From Microglena sp. YARC (Eukaryota; Chlorophyta; Chlorophyceae; Chlamydomonadales; Chlamydomonadaceae): a DNA stretch of 64,000 bases. The stretch spans positions 29,566,004-29,630,003 of the forward strand of contig CM039464.1 in NCBI GenBank assembly GCA_022414725.1. The letters run 5' to 3'. Of the stretch, positions 1 through 11,856 are shown piece by piece. A model generated the notes under the pieces. The model was not told where the DNA came from. It was given only the letters and a program-made list of their open reading frames with translations, and made no database searches. Each line of letters starts with the position of its first letter. The first letter of the stretch is position 1. The position numbers and the translations under genes were made by a program.

Positions 1-55
1 TTGTTGGGGCTAATGCTGTGGGACATCAAGTTTGGCGGTGATGCCAAGGCCAGCC
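1..55 (+). repeat. Upstream copy of kinase exon 5' edge (copy 1)
   Basis: This stretch repeats the first ~55 nt of the kinase exon that starts at 845, with a few substitutions (gctaatgctgtgggacatc matches the exon's gctgatgctgtgggatatc). It is cut off by the window start. A second copy lies at 432-497. It is not continuous with the rest of the exon, so it reads as a decoy exon edge. Confidence 0.75.
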
Positions 56-78
56 AGCAATTATGTATATAAACTAAA

Positions 79-275
79 GTAATGATAACGCCTGGTGGGG
101 CGTGGTGTTAAGGGAGCCCGTCGTACGCGGGTGGGGAGCGGTCTCCTACTTCAACTGGACAAGCTACCATCGCGGTTGACGACGACCTGCAACGCCAGGG
201 CGACCGAAGGGGGAGTCGAACCCCCGACTCTTCTTTCATTAGCAACCTGGTCTACCACTAGACCATTGTAATCGC
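79..275 (-). mobile_element. tRNA-derived SINE, family A, head type 1
   Basis: On the - strand the element begins with a tRNA-like head (about 275-198). It has an A-box-like TGGTCTAGTGG and a B box GGTTCGACTCC flanked by a GGGGG/CCCCC T stem. A ~115-bp body follows and ends in GGCGTTATCATTA. It is flanked by a direct repeat, tgtatataaacta, at about 65-77 and 284-296, as expected for a target-site duplication from LINE-type retrotransposition. Related copies lie near 6141, 19822, 35845, 39722 and 49872. The head is probably a degenerate pol III promoter rather than a working tRNA gene. Confidence 0.85.
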
Positions 276-431
276 TAAAGAGGCTGTATATAAACTAAGT
301 TACTAACTAACTAGCTGCTAAGAGACAGAGGGAGTAGAGAGTATAGAGTAAAGCAGCATATCATACAATAATCTAACGACGGTTGTATACTTATATAACC
401 CACGAATGATCAATGAAATGAAAACAACGCG

Positions 432-497
432 CAGATATGAGTTGGGGCTGCTGCTGTGGAACATCAAGTTTGGTGGCAATGCCATGGCCAGACAGCA
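432..497 (+). repeat. Upstream copy of kinase exon 5' edge (copy 2)
   Basis: It repeats the acceptor (cgcag) and the first ~55 coding nucleotides of the exon at 845, with substitutions and no continuation into the exon body. The preceding ~20 nt (caatgaaatgaaaacaac) are also shared with the real exon's upstream flank, so the duplicated unit spans the intron-exon junction. Confidence 0.8.
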
Positions 498-650
498 ATT
501 GGATATATATAGGAATAGGCAATATGATATCATACGATGCCGGCAGTCTGACTAGGCCAAAGTTACCATTTATATACAATATCACATAATGCAATTTGTA
601 TGATATCATACTCGCCTTCTGTCAACATCATATGATATGCCGACCCCTAA

Positions 651-655
<5 letters not shown>

Positions 656-714
<59 letters not shown>

Positions 715-745
715 AGGGAGAGACAGACAGACAGACAGAGACAGA
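656..745. repeat. GA-rich microsatellite
   Basis: An (AG)n run grades into GGGAGA and GACA repeats in the intron just upstream of the kinase exon. No coding signal. Confidence 0.9.
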
Positions 746-844
746 GAGAGTAGATGAGCATATAATACAATCATTGATTGACGCTCATATGCTTACTCAA
801 TGACGCTTATTATGCTAACTCAATGAAATGAAAACAACCCGCAG

Positions 845-2718
845 ATATGAGTTTGGGCTGATGCTGTGGGATATCAAGTTTGGCGGCGATTCCATGGCCA
901 GGGGCTTGACTCCAAGTTCGTCCACTGCCCCTGTCTCTGTCAAAGAGTGGGTTGAGGAGAATCCTCAGCGTACCTCGCTCAAGGCTCTGTATGACAGGTG
1001 CGATATGGCGAGGAGAGGCATGGTGTGGCGTGGAGAAGCATGGTGTGGCGAGGCATGGTGTGGTAAAGCGTAGGGTGGCGGGGCATGGTGAAGTGTCGTA
1101 AGGGGTGGTGTGGTAAGGCATGGTGTTGCGTGATGTGGTGAGGCATGGTGTGGTCAAGCGTGGTGTGGTGAGGCATGGTGTGGTGTGGTGAGGCGTGGTG
1201 TAGTAAGGCAAGGTTCCATGGCCAGGGGCTTGACTCCAAGTTCGTCCACTGCCCCTGTCTCTGTCAAATAGTGGGTGGAGGAGAATCCTCAGCGTACCTC
1301 GCTCAAGGCTCTGTATGACAGGTGCGCTATGAGGTGTGGTGTGGCTTGGTGCGGCGTGGTGGTGTGGTGTGGTAAAGCGTGGTGTGGCGGGGCATGGTGC
1401 GGCGTGGTGTGGTTTGGTGAGGCATGGTGTGGTGTGGTAAAGCGTGGTGTGGTGAGGCATGTTGCGGCGTGGTGAAGTGTTGTAAGGGGTGGTGTTGTGT
1501 AGTGTGGTGAGGCATGGTGTGGTGAGGCATGGTGTGGTGGTGTGGTAAGGCATGGTGTGGTGTGGTCTGGTGAGGCATGGTGTGGTCTGGTAAGGCATGG
1601 TGTGATAAGGTGTGGTCTGGGGAGGCATGGTGTAGAGTGGTGTTGTGAGCCATGGTGTGGCAAGGTGTGGTGTGGTGTGGTGAGGCATGGTGTGGTGTGG
1701 CGAGGCATGGTGTAACGTGGTGATGCAAGGTGTGGCCAGGCATGGTGTGGTGAGGAGTGGTGTGGTAAGGCGTGGTGTGGTTTGGTTAGGCATATTGTGG
1801 TATGTTTGTAAGGAAGGTGTGCTGTGGTGTTGGTTTGCTGTCCAGTGGCGGCATAAAGCTCTGGTTAACTTTCTAAGGTGTGAGCCATGGTGTGGTGAGA
1901 GGCAAGGCATGGTGTGGTGAGGCATGGTGTGGTGGTGAGGCATGGTGTGGTGTGGTATGGTGTGGTGAGGCATGGTGTGGCGAGTTTAGGTGTGGTTTTG
2001 CGAGGCATGGTGTGATGATGTTTGGTGTGGTGTGGTAGGACGTGGTGCGGTTAGGTGTGGTAAGGCATACTGTGGTATGGTGTAATGTTTGCAAGGAAGG
2101 TGTGCTGTGGTGTTGGTTTGCTGTCCAGTGGCAGCGTTAAGCTCTGGTAAACTTTCTAAGATGTGAGCCAACACATGTCATGCATGATGTACATGTAAGT
2201 AGTGCCTGCGATGATAACCAACCCAACCAACCCCAGACCAACCTTAGCCCACCAACCCTACCTCTTTTGCTCCCCCAACTCGACTTGCGGGTACCGCCCA
2301 GAGGGCCGGTACTTGGGGATGCTTGGACCTCTACCTAGAGAGGTGTAGACATCTACTTTATATTATAGTAGATTCAAATAGGTACTTTCTTATATTTTAA
2401 GGGTTTTTTTGCTTATCAAATAAACAAGTCCACTTGAAGGATGTTTATTTTTTCTGTGCTTGCGGACCCCTTCTACTCACCTTTGGTTATCTGTCAGATG
2501 CTTTTAGTTTGGATAAGGCTAATAACCCAAACCCAACCTATACCCAACCCACCAACCCAACATTATTTGGGTTCTCCTTTGATTGCAGTTGTGTGTACTC
2601 CACTGTTGCCGAGCGCCCCACGGCCAAAGAGGTATATGAAGAGCTGATTCGGATAGAGTCCGACGTTCGGAAGTCTTTGCGACCCACCCGTCCTGAAATG
2701 GAGGCCCTCCCAGCCTGA
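845..2718 (+). CDS. Protein kinase, C-terminal part of catalytic domain (5' part outside window)
   Basis: Two exons are supported: 845-997 and 2589-2718. The first follows an acceptor (cccgcag) and reads YEFGLMLWDIKFGG, the usual look of kinase subdomain IX (SFGxxLWE, helix F). It ends at a GTGCGA donor in phase 2. The second follows ttgattgcag, restores phase 2 and gives CVYSTVAERPTAKEVYEEL, which is subdomain XI with its conserved Arg in ERPT. A short tail ends in TGA at 2716-2718. The joined piece reads straight through, SLKALYD-S-CVYSTVAERPT, matching the spacing in tyrosine-kinase-like families. The ATP-binding and catalytic loops must lie upstream of the window, so the subfamily and substrate cannot be given. 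The intron between is mostly a TGGTGTGG minisatellite and a duplicate of the first exon's 3' edge. Confidence 0.8.
1001..2095. repeat. GGTGTGGTGAGGCA-type minisatellite filling the kinase intron
   Basis: Irregular repeats of about 15 nt built on tggtgtggtgaggca cover most of 1001-1210, 1327-1830 and 1890-2095. They produce long but meaningless open frames on both strands (His/Thr/Pro-rich on -, Trp/Cys/Gly-rich on +). A 60-nt segment (ttggtttgctgtccagtggc onwards) occurs at about 1829-1888 and again at 2112-2170. Confidence 0.9.
1207..1326 (+). pseudogene. Duplicate of kinase exon 3' half with in-frame stop
   Basis: It is almost identical to 887-1004, the 3' part of the kinase exon including the donor gacag/gtgcg. 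One change makes an in-frame stop (aaa tag tgg where the exon has aaa gag tgg), and there is no acceptor in front. It is a downstream exon-edge copy and not a usable alternative exon. Confidence 0.85.
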
Positions 2719-3025
2719 AGGGGGGACCTACCCACCTGGCCTGAAGCGGTGACCCACCCACTTACCCGGCCTGAACTAGCGACCCACCCACCCAATCGGC
2801 CTGAACTAGCCACCCACCCACCCACACGGCCTGAACCGGTGACCCACCCACACGGCCTGAACTGGCCACCCACCCACCCACACTGCCTGAACCGGTGACC
2901 CACTCACACGGCCTGAACTGGCCACCCACCCACCCACACGGCCTGAACCACCCACCCACCCACCCAGCCTGAACCACCCACCCACCCACACGGCCTGATA
3001 TGGCAACCCACCCAGCCTGAAGGTG
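2690..3025. repeat. Tandem array seeded at the kinase stop codon
   Basis: Starting at the terminal codons (cagcctgaagg at 2711-2721), the motif ggcctgaa plus a CCCACCCA spacer is repeated about ten times to 3025. The repeated core contains the gene's own stop context, so this looks like the 3' counterpart of the exon-edge arrays. Confidence 0.75.
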
Positions 3026-4000
3026 TTACTGGGCAGCACTAAAGTGCTTTTCTTTTCCGCTGTGCCTGCCACCGTCAGGGCAGCTCATCCTATCTGTCTA
3101 TCCACCTATCTAGCACCCTTTAGGCAGCTCATCATATCTACCTAACTATCTACCTATCTACATTTGTAGCACCCTCTGGACAACTCATCCTATCTGTACA
3201 TATCTACCTATCTACCTATCTAGCACCGTTTGGGTAGCTCATTCCATCTGCCTATCCACAGATCTACCTGCTGAACATACATACATTTAGATGATCGAAC
3301 AAAAGGAAGACTGGAAAAGGTAACAAAAACAGACCGGATGCAAATGCAAATGCTTAGGACTACGCGAAGATGGTAACCAAGAGGTGCTCGAGTGAGACTA
3401 GACTAGCAATGGTCCAGACAGACAGACAGACAGCTGCCCTTCCTTCCATAACAACTGCCTTGTATTGGCTTTGACCCATCGGCTAAGTTGGGGAGCTGGA
3501 TAAATCAGCGCTTTTGTTTCGGCATCAAGCAGCAGCTTCTAGTCAGCTCCCTGTACCACTCACCGTAGCTCCACTTGTATCATGTGATTGCGTTCAATAT
3601 TGTGGTATGATATACTGCGTGATAATCCATATTGGAACCAAGTCGATATTGACGACCGCAGGCACATGCTTGTGTGCCCATAATGCTTGGTGATTGCACC
3701 TGTACACCATGCAGCCTATTAAAGCTGCACTATACCTGCAGGCTGCACCTGCAGTTTAGCTGCAAGCTGCACCTGTACACCCTGCAGCCCATTAAAGCGC
3801 AGCTAGGTGGGTAGAACACAGCTAACATAGCTATCATAGCTAGCTGCGCTTTAAGTTTACCCGCGCCCATGCACATGGGCGCCGGTAAACTTAGTTGGGG
3901 GGGCTGGGGTACACTTGACCCTTACTACAGGGCCGCTACAGCGGCTAAGCGCGCACTAGGCATCTAAAGCAGTACACCTGATCAGAACCTTAGGAGTTAT
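3026..4000. other. Intergenic, kinase 3' flank with CTAT repeats and two hairpins
   Basis: It holds degenerate repeats of atctacctatctagcaccc-type units (about 3080-3270), short GACA repeats (3418-3432) and direct repeats of ctgcacctgcag around 3730-3790. Two adjacent hairpins lie at 3793-3853 (arms taaagcgcagctag/ctagctgcgcttta) and 3853-3882 (arms aagtttacc/ggtaaactt). No gene seen. Confidence 0.6.
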
Positions 4001-4318
4001 GTCATGTTCAGATGCGTGGCAGCTTCTAGGCAGATCCTTTTTCCTGTCATGTTCAGATGCGTGGCAGCTTCTAGGCAGATCCTTTTTCCTGTCATGTTAA
4101 GATGCGTGGCAGCTTCTAGGCAGATCCTTTTTTCTGTCATGTTCAGATGCGTGCCAGCTTCTAGGCAGATCCTTTTTCCTGTCATGTTCAGATGCGTGGC
4201 AGCTTCTAGGCAGATCTTTTTTCCTGTCATGTTCAGATGCGTGGCAGCTTCTAGGCAGATCCTTTTTTCTGTCATGTTCAGATGCGTGGCAGCTTCTAGG
4301 CAGATCCTTTTTCCTGTC
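4001..4318. repeat. 45-bp minisatellite, 7 copies
   Basis: Seven near-identical 45-bp units start at 4001, 4046, 4091, 4136, 4181, 4226 and 4271 (core gatgcgtggcagcttctagg). Because 45 is a multiple of three, frames stay open on both strands, but substitutions are not biased to third positions and there is no gene around them. Confidence 0.95.
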
Positions 4319-4379
4319 CTTGCTCCTCATCTTCAATAAGGGGCTTCAAGGGGTCGTAAGCCCCGAAACCACCGAAAAA

Positions 4380-4700
4380 ATTCCAAATGGTAAAATGTGG
4401 TATCCTGAATCAAACCCCAAAGCCTCTAATGGTGCACCCCCAAAACACCAAGGCACATGATTTGGCACTTGGGCTCCTCGTAGCCTTTTTGGTGCTTCTA
4501 GCAGCTTTTTGCCTCTGAAAGTAACCCCAAATGGCTCAAACTTAGCCCCCCCCCCCCCCCCAAACACCAAGGCACATGATTTGGCACTTGGGCTCCTCAT
4601 AGCCTTTTCGGTGCTTCAAGCAGCTTTTTGCCTCTGAAAGTAACCCCAAATGGCTCAAACAGGAGTGGCACATGATTTGGCACTTGGGCTCCCTTTAGAA
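4380..4700. repeat. Direct repeats of ~115-150 bp, dispersed family F
   Basis: A segment with gcacccccaaaacaccaagg, then gcacatgatttggcacttgg and gcagctttttgcctctgaaa is repeated two to three times. A diverged relative lies at about 53660-53780 in an intron of the ARID gene. Function unknown. Confidence 0.7.
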
Positions 4701-5089
4701 CCTTGAAGAAAACTGCATTCTATTGGAATCCCCGTTGTCATGTTATGTCTGTCGGGCACACTGTGTGGGCCACCCCCAGCACTGGTAAAAGAACTTTGCG
4801 AATGTGCCGCTTGTGGTCGCTTTTGAAGGGCAAGTCGCCAGTTGATTTAAGGGTCGGCGATATTTAAAGGCCAAAACAAGGGTGTAGTTGTCATGGTTAT
4901 GTTACCATTGATGGGCCACTCTTGTAAGGTACAGCTCTATCATACCCAAATATATACCTTAGGATGTAGCTTCCTAGCTAAAGGTATACTATGGGGGTTT
5001 CTATTTATAATTTAGCTTCTGGTCCGGCACAAGAATAAGGATTGATAAGTGGGTGGATGAGTCCCTGAGTTGGTTGGATTGTTGGTTGG

Positions 5090-5272
5090 TTTGTGTGTGT
5101 ACTGGTGGTGGTGCAGCAAACCCACAACCAACACACACATCCCCCCACCCCACCCCACCTACACATACACACACGCATCTCCCCCCCCCACACACACACA
5201 CTCACACACATCCCGACCCACACACACACACTCACTCTCATACACACATCACTCCCCCCCGCGCCCCCCAAG
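5090..5272. repeat. CA-rich microsatellite tract
   Basis: CACA/CCCC simple sequence. Surrounding intergenic DNA (4700-6140) shows no exon I can support. Confidence 0.85.
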
Positions 5273-6140
5273 AAGGTAGGGAACCATCCTAGACGATGCT
5301 ACGCCTAGCTCAACACGTACAAGTTGAAATCCCATATGAACATGTATGTGTATATGGATGCGTACGATGTTCAGACATACATGCGTGTGTATATATGGGT
5401 GCGCACGGTACACATATAGATTTAGCAATGTCTTCTATACAGAGCAATGTCATATATATATAGCAATGTCTTATATACGAGCACTGTCGTATGATATCTT
5501 GTATGATGGATAATTGCACGATAATCTTGGAACCCGAACGCTATTACTAGCCGACATGCATGTGTATTTGTGGTTGGGTACTATACTCATGTATACATGT
5601 GTGCATATGAATGAAGGCAAGCCATCGATTAAGAAGTTACTAAGAAGGCACTTGATTTTTATATTAATGGCATTGCCTCGCTGATATACATTTAAGAAGG
5701 CGGGCATTGATTTGCACACTTGGTTTGATGATCCAGTCTATAGTCTGAAGAGTGCCAAGGTCATTCGAACTGAATTCTCGGTCGCTGGTTAGTGTCCGAA
5801 AACCCACCTCCTGGGGTGAAATTGAAATTGTTACATCCGAGTAATGCGCCACTCTCAGGACGTGAGGTTAAGGACACCACTGCGTAAGCCAGAGCTAGCA
5901 GTAGTCACCATTCTCCTGGGGTGAGATTATTTCACAACTTTTTAAAAATGATTGATAGAGGGAAAAGAGAGAGAGAGAGAGAGAGTTACATAAACTCAGC
6001 AAATCACTGCCGAGACTGGACAGCAGCACAGCCTGCCGACCATCCAATTTTGAGGGAATCTTGTGCAATCCCACACAATGAACGATTCCACATCATGTTA
6101 ATAATACAGTCAACAATCAAAAATATCCCGTTTTGGCAAA

Positions 6141-6330
6141 TGGTTCAATGAGTGATCATTTCGCTGGACTGAAGAAGGAGCTCGGTTAGAATCTCTACGG
6201 GTGCGCTCTGGTGTTTGCGGTCGCTGTTAACCGCCATGGTAGCACTGTACAGGTGAAGTAGCAGCCTAATCTCTACCGCCGTAAGACAGGGCTCCCTTAA
6301 TACACGCCCCACCAGGCGTGATCATTTATT
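6141..6330 (+). mobile_element. tRNA-derived SINE, family A, degenerate copy
   Basis: It is the reverse complement of the copy at 35845-36045. The body (accgccatggtagc, then taccgccgtaagac) and 3' end (ccaccaggcgtgatcat) match, while the tRNA-like head (about 6141-6200) is decayed. No clear target-site duplication was found. Confidence 0.7.
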
Positions 6331-6399
6331 TTTTCAACACTCAGGCAGGTTGTGCATGCACTACATCTCAGTCCCTTCCAAGCACCACGTTACACAGCT

Positions 6400-7335
6400 C
6401 CAACCAACTTGAACTTGAACTTGGCTGCTCGTCGTCTTCGGCAGTAAAAAACATTATTACCAGGAAAATGTAAACTCGAACATCATTTTTTAATTTAGGT
6501 CTCGGATGAAATAATTAAGCATCTCAGGTTTTCCACCCTCATCCCATGAGGAGGACATCCAGGTCTGGTACACAGCATTCTTCCTTCCTTGTGATCCTGA
6601 GATTTCATCTCTAGGGTGTGTATCTGAAGACTGAGTACTATAGTAAAAGAAAAGATGTTTGGAGAATACGACTTTTTCCACTATGTTCCAGTTAACCAAC
6701 AATTTGGCTGCTTGCCGTCTTAGGCAGTGAAATTAATTGCCAGGTAAAATGTACACGTTATCAAAACAATAAATCGTCTAAGCATTCTCATCAAAATATT
6801 TAAATATGCTTCATCCATATGCTCCGATGCTCGACTTCAACGACCAGCCTAAAACAAACGGGGAATGACGATTCACTAGGAACCTGCTGCGGATGTATCG
6901 CATCAAAATAATTGATGTTCGGGGAGATAAGGTTTTACATGGCAGGCTGTAAATAAAGAGAGGGGGTGGTGGGGGTTGATTTGATTTGATTGTTTCGTGG
7001 TTTTCCAGCAAACTTTGGGCTGCTCGCCGTTTTCCAATTCCTAAGCCCCCCCCCCCCCCCCCCAACCAGACAGAACTTCCAGGAACATATCCCAGACATC
7101 CAGGCCCCCTGTCGTAGAACTTGACATCCCAGCACATGTCTCTCACGAGGTGCTGCTAGATGAGGTTTTGCAGGCCAGGTTGTCAAGAAAGAGTGGGAGA
7201 AGGCGGGGAGATTGGATTGGATTGTCACATGGGTTGTCAGCCAACTTCAACTTGATGAACTTGGTTGTATGGCTCCTGCAAACTCTGAGCTGCTCACCGT
7301 CTTCCAGCTCCAAGTCCCCCCGTGCGGTTACTATC
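6400..7335 (-). repeat. Fragments of dispersed repeat family C
   Basis: Three pieces resemble family C (sense: gaagacggtgagcagcccag then gttggctgaaaa): about 6405-6450, 6985-7060 and 7215-7335, all in - orientation. Poly-C (7046-7062) sits where the family has a G run. Nothing coding is supported here, and 7336-8640 also has no gene that I can recognise. Confidence 0.65.
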
Positions 7336-8647
7336 ACAGAAACCAGGGAGAAAAAAAGCTGATTAGACAGTTCGAAGACTTGTCCAAATGTCCAGGTCCA
7401 GGTCCAGAGGTCCAGACGTCGGGAGAGAGAAGTTGGCGTCCCGGCAAGAAACGTTTTTTTCCGGCGTCCCAAGAATATCTGAATATGGCGTCCCAGCTTC
7501 GATCATGCCCGAGATGATGCCCAAGATGATGCCCGAATGCGCGCGGGCATACGGCTTAAAACTTATGCGCCTGCGGCGCTAAACGCAAAACTTTTGCGGA
7601 TATTGGGACCGTCATCCCCCGTGGCCCCTCCAGGGGCCGCGCATGGGGGGATGGCGCATCCGCGCAAAAAAGGGCCTAAAATACGCACAAGGCTAATCAA
7701 ATCGAGCTGGGACAGAGGAGAGGCCAGGGCGTGCAGCAGCGAGGGAGAACACTGGAAAGGAGTGAGAGATACCGGTCAAGGTTGACTTTTTAACTCAACC
7801 GAAAAATAATTGACTGGATCTACCGGGATCGAGCTCGGGTGCCGTGGTCTGGTCTCACTCACTGCTCTAGCTAGCTCGACAAAAAGGCTCCATGCTCGCT
7901 CCTGCCCTCATCGTTCGAAGACAGTTTTTTCTTATGCCGATCTCGTTCTGCGCCATGTTCTTCATTCGTCTTCGGCTCCCATTACCATTATTAGTTTCCT
8001 ATCCAGGCAGCTTCCATACAGTGGCAAGCCTTCCCAATCACCTTGACAAGTAGTCCATTGACAAGTAGTCCATTGGGGCATCAGCAGAAAATCCTCAATG
8101 GGCCTACATACAACCAAAACTGCATGCCTACTGCTCTCACCCTACTACATACCCAAGCCAGCTAGCTCTCCTGGACCTGCTGCTGCTTGCGGATGTGCTT
8201 GCTTGCAACATTCCGTCTATTAATATCCCTTCACGCATACGGTGACTATAGCTAGCTCCGGCTTACGCTATGGTGTCCTTAACTTCACGTCCTGTGAGTA
8301 ACGGTTCTACACGGATGTAACAATTTCAATTTCCCTTCACGCATGCTTCGTATCCGTTCCTGGGATGGTGGAAAGCTAGCCCATCTAACTGCAAGCTGGC
8401 AAGCTACATGAATGCCTAGCTCCCCATCAGCAGCGCCGCCTTGAGAGAGCTGAATGCATGTTCAGTGAGTAGAAGAAAGGGAGCTGCATGGGCTGGACTG
8501 GAATGGGCTCGGGGTATGAGGCATAGACTAGCATGGGCATGGGCTGGAGAAGGTACATACGGCGTTATGATGCAAAACTTCGAGACTACACACACACACA
8601 TTGAACGTCTCCACATTATGTTTACAATACTTTCTGATGGTTGGCAC

Positions 8648-8753
8648 CAGGGTACTACTTTTTGCCAAATTGGTCAGCGCCTAAAGCGCACAAACGTCAA
8701 AGAAGGCAGCGCGGCAACACGCAGCCGCGCACGCTTACTAGTACCCTGGTTGG
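8648..8753. mobile_element. Short inverted-repeat element (MITE-like)
   Basis: The ~106-bp element has perfect 12-bp terminal inverted repeats, accagggtacta and tagtaccctggt. The flanks share tggc on each side, a possible short target duplication. The inside (tttgccaaattggtcagcgc and ctaaagcgcacaaa) recurs at 23690-23882, where the right end is intact and the left end decayed. No transposase is present, so it would be non-autonomous. Confidence 0.7.
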
Positions 8754-9230
8754 CACCAGTGAAAGCACACGGGCTGGCCCCCTAACCCACATAACAAGGC
8801 GCACCGTATTTTGTTCTTACTGCCCAAGACGGCGAGCAGCCAAATTGCTGGCTGCAGCTATGTTACCAAGTCCAAGTAAATTGTGACATGGGGGAGCAAG
8901 ATCGAAGGACAAGCTAGGGGGGGGACACATAAGATCCAGAAATGTGCGCAGGATGTGCGCTAGTCCTTGAACTTGGTTACATGACCATGCGGCAGTACAC
9001 CGGCATAGTAGATTGGTAATACATTACATTCCATCATAAATTAAACTGTCTGCAGCCTTGCGATTACATTCTGCAACCAGGAGTGTGGTGTAGCAGTGAT
9101 CGTGCTACCCATGTTTACTTGCCCGCAGATGGTGAGCTGCCCGAGGTCAGATTTTTGTTATGTCGCAGATGCAGATTTGGGAGTCTGCCAGAACACCCCT
9201 GGTTGGTAGCAGTCAAGCAAGCACTGGACT

Positions 9231-9370
9231 ATGCCACGACCCTCTGAGATCGTGAGAAAAGGGTGTCCACAAAATGTCCCATGGACTCAATAATGCCAAG
9301 AGATGTAGGGTACACCTTCTCTGCCGCTGGGGGGTCGCAGATTTCAACAGAGCCTGCAACCTGGCTTACA
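9231..9370 (-). pseudogene. Tandem copy of RPN6 terminal exon 3' part
   Basis: It repeats the last ~130 nt of RPN6 exon 8, including the stop triplet, immediately downstream of the gene (- strand). Differences include changes within the otherwise conserved [12 protein letters not shown] stretch. It has no acceptor and lies beyond the real stop at 9391. Confidence 0.85.
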
Positions 9371-9390
9371 CTGGTAGGGCGTACACTGCA

Positions 9391-9903
9391 CTATGCCACA
9401 ACCCTCTGCGATCGAGTGAAAAGGGTGTCCACAACACGTCCCATGGACTCAATAATGCCAAGAGATGTAGGGTACACCTTCTCTGCCGCTGGGGAGTCGA
9501 AGATTTCAACACAGCCTGCACCCTGGTCCAGAGTACCTTCAAATTTCTTGTCCAGAATCATCTGCGTGTGAGGGTGCGTGCGTGCGTGCGTGTGAGGGTG
9601 TGTGTGTGCAAGCAGGCACCCTGCACAGGCGCGTCAATTAAAAGCCCATACTCCCCCCTAGTACTTAACCCGCAGAACAACAAACCCTTCCTCTCACACG
9701 AGAGAGCTTGTTTTCAAGCACATCAACTGACCCATTGACCCCCGCCCTTTATTAGCCAATCCAACCTCGTCACCCAATCCACAAACCCTCCCTCTCACCT
9801 GAGAGAGCTTGTTCTCCACGGTTTCCAGGGGGAGCTGGATGAGAGAAGCTACGTGGGACATCTCCACTCGGCTGAAAGGCTCGATGATTCGGATCTGTTG
9901 TCA

Positions 9904-9956
<53 letters not shown>

Positions 9957-10001
9957 GGGGGGGGGGAGTTGGCAAGATAGGAGGGAGGAGGACAGGGTGG
10001 T

Positions 10002-10047
<46 letters not shown>

Positions 10048-11812
10048 GGGGGGGTCTCAGGGGCATAACCAGCATGTGATACCAGTGCTGATGTTCAACA
10101 GCAGTTGATGCAAAAGGACAAGAAAAGCGACGGAACATGTGCACACAACTGTTTCTTTTTGGGGCTACACATAGCAGCTTCCAGCCAGCTCCATTAGCCA
10201 GCTACTGGGGCAAGACCCAAGCTTTCAGCTGCATTGGACTACCTGTTATGTCATCATTAACAAGCACTAACTAGCTTCTGGGATTGTAAGACTGCACACC
10301 AAAGTCTGCTTCATTAAGGTTTCACAATTTGCATTCAGATGGGTCATCTGTAGCAACACCCACTTATTGAAAGCTGAAAACTGAACAGGCTTTTATTATC
10401 ATTCTCGATGCACCGTTTCCACTCAAACAGCCGTAACTTTGGCTAGGGTGGCCCGATGGCCTTGAGGTATATTCCTCTGGAATTGTAGGTCTGTGGCAGA
10501 TCATGGGGTCCAATAGGGCACCAGGATAATGCAACCACCAACACCACCACCACCATCAGATTCACATCCCCAAGAGCATACATAATCAATTAATCATACA
10601 CATGACTGCTCACCAAGTTCTGCTCTATCAGAGTTCCGTACAAAGCATTCAGATGGGTCTGGATCACCGGGTCCAATAGGGCACCAGGATAATGCAACCA
10701 CTACCACCACCACCACCTCCACCACCAGATCCACATCCCCAAGAGCATACATAATCATACACAAGACTGCTCACCAAGTTCTGCTCCATCAGAGTTCCGT
10801 ACAAAGCATTCAGGTGGGTCTTGATCACCGGGTCCAATAGGGCACCAGGATGATGTAACCACCAACACCACCAATACCGTCACCTCCACATCCCCAAGAG
10901 CATACATAATCATACACGAGATTGCACACACCAGAGTTTCATACAGAGTTTTCAGGTGGGTCTTGATCACCGGGTCCAATAGGGCACCAGGATAATGTAA
11001 CCACCAACACTACCAACACCTCCACCAACAGATCCAAACCCCAAGAGCATACATAAACATACATGAGACTGCTCACCAAGTTCTGCTCCATGAGAGTTTC
11101 GTACAGAGTGTTCAGGTGGGTCTTGATGATAGGGTCCTCAGTCAACTGGGGCCCGTACTGGGTTAGGACGTCCTGCAAAGTTCCATACATGCATTCATAC
11201 ATTTAGGTGGCAGGTTGCGAGCACGGTAAGGCAGTGCAAGATGTCGCCGGGAGACATGAAACAGTGCTGGACACTGGAGATGACGACTGTGTGAGGTTCT
11301 GTTTATAGAACAAGACAACGTTACACGGTTGGGTCGGCCATTAATATGACCGATCCCAGCTCTTAGAAGGCGAAACAGAAGACCTAATGCCACAGTTTAG
11401 TACATATACATATATGTATACATATATATGTACACTATACATATACAGTTTAGTACACGTCTTCATGTGTAGACACTTGTTATACATGATGTTATATCAC
11501 GTATAACGGTATCAAGATAAGAGAAGGACAGCAAAGCAGTAATGTAGCAGAATGCTGACACACCAAGCAGAATGAACAAAGCAGGCATGCGCCCAAGGTG
11601 CTCATATCAATAAGGTGCTTGTTTCAATTTTGTCTGCTGGCGTAGGGTCCTGGTAATAAAACATATGTTAAATATATTAATATGTGAATCCTGGACCTAG
11701 TATTGTACTCGATAATCAGTGCCGCGGCTGGGTATTTGTTCATCCAACTGTGTTCCTCATTCACTCAATTACAACAAGCAACAGTCACGTATCATGTTGG
11801 TCCACTGTGTCT

Positions 11813-11856
<44 letters not shown>

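Noticed and set aside
198..275. A functional tRNA gene
   Set aside because: A and B boxes are present but the acceptor stem pairs poorly, the anticodon arm is unclear, and the same head with the same body recurs with target duplications, so it is a SINE.
810..2174. Long His/Thr/Pro-rich and Trp/Gly-rich open frames on both strands
   Set aside because: They are translations of the TGGTGTGGTGAGGCA minisatellite; all frames stay open and no domain is seen.
4001..4339. Repeat protein with CVAASRQILFPVMFR units
   Set aside because: Seven copies of a 45-bp unit give open frames on both strands only because 45 is divisible by three; no gene context.
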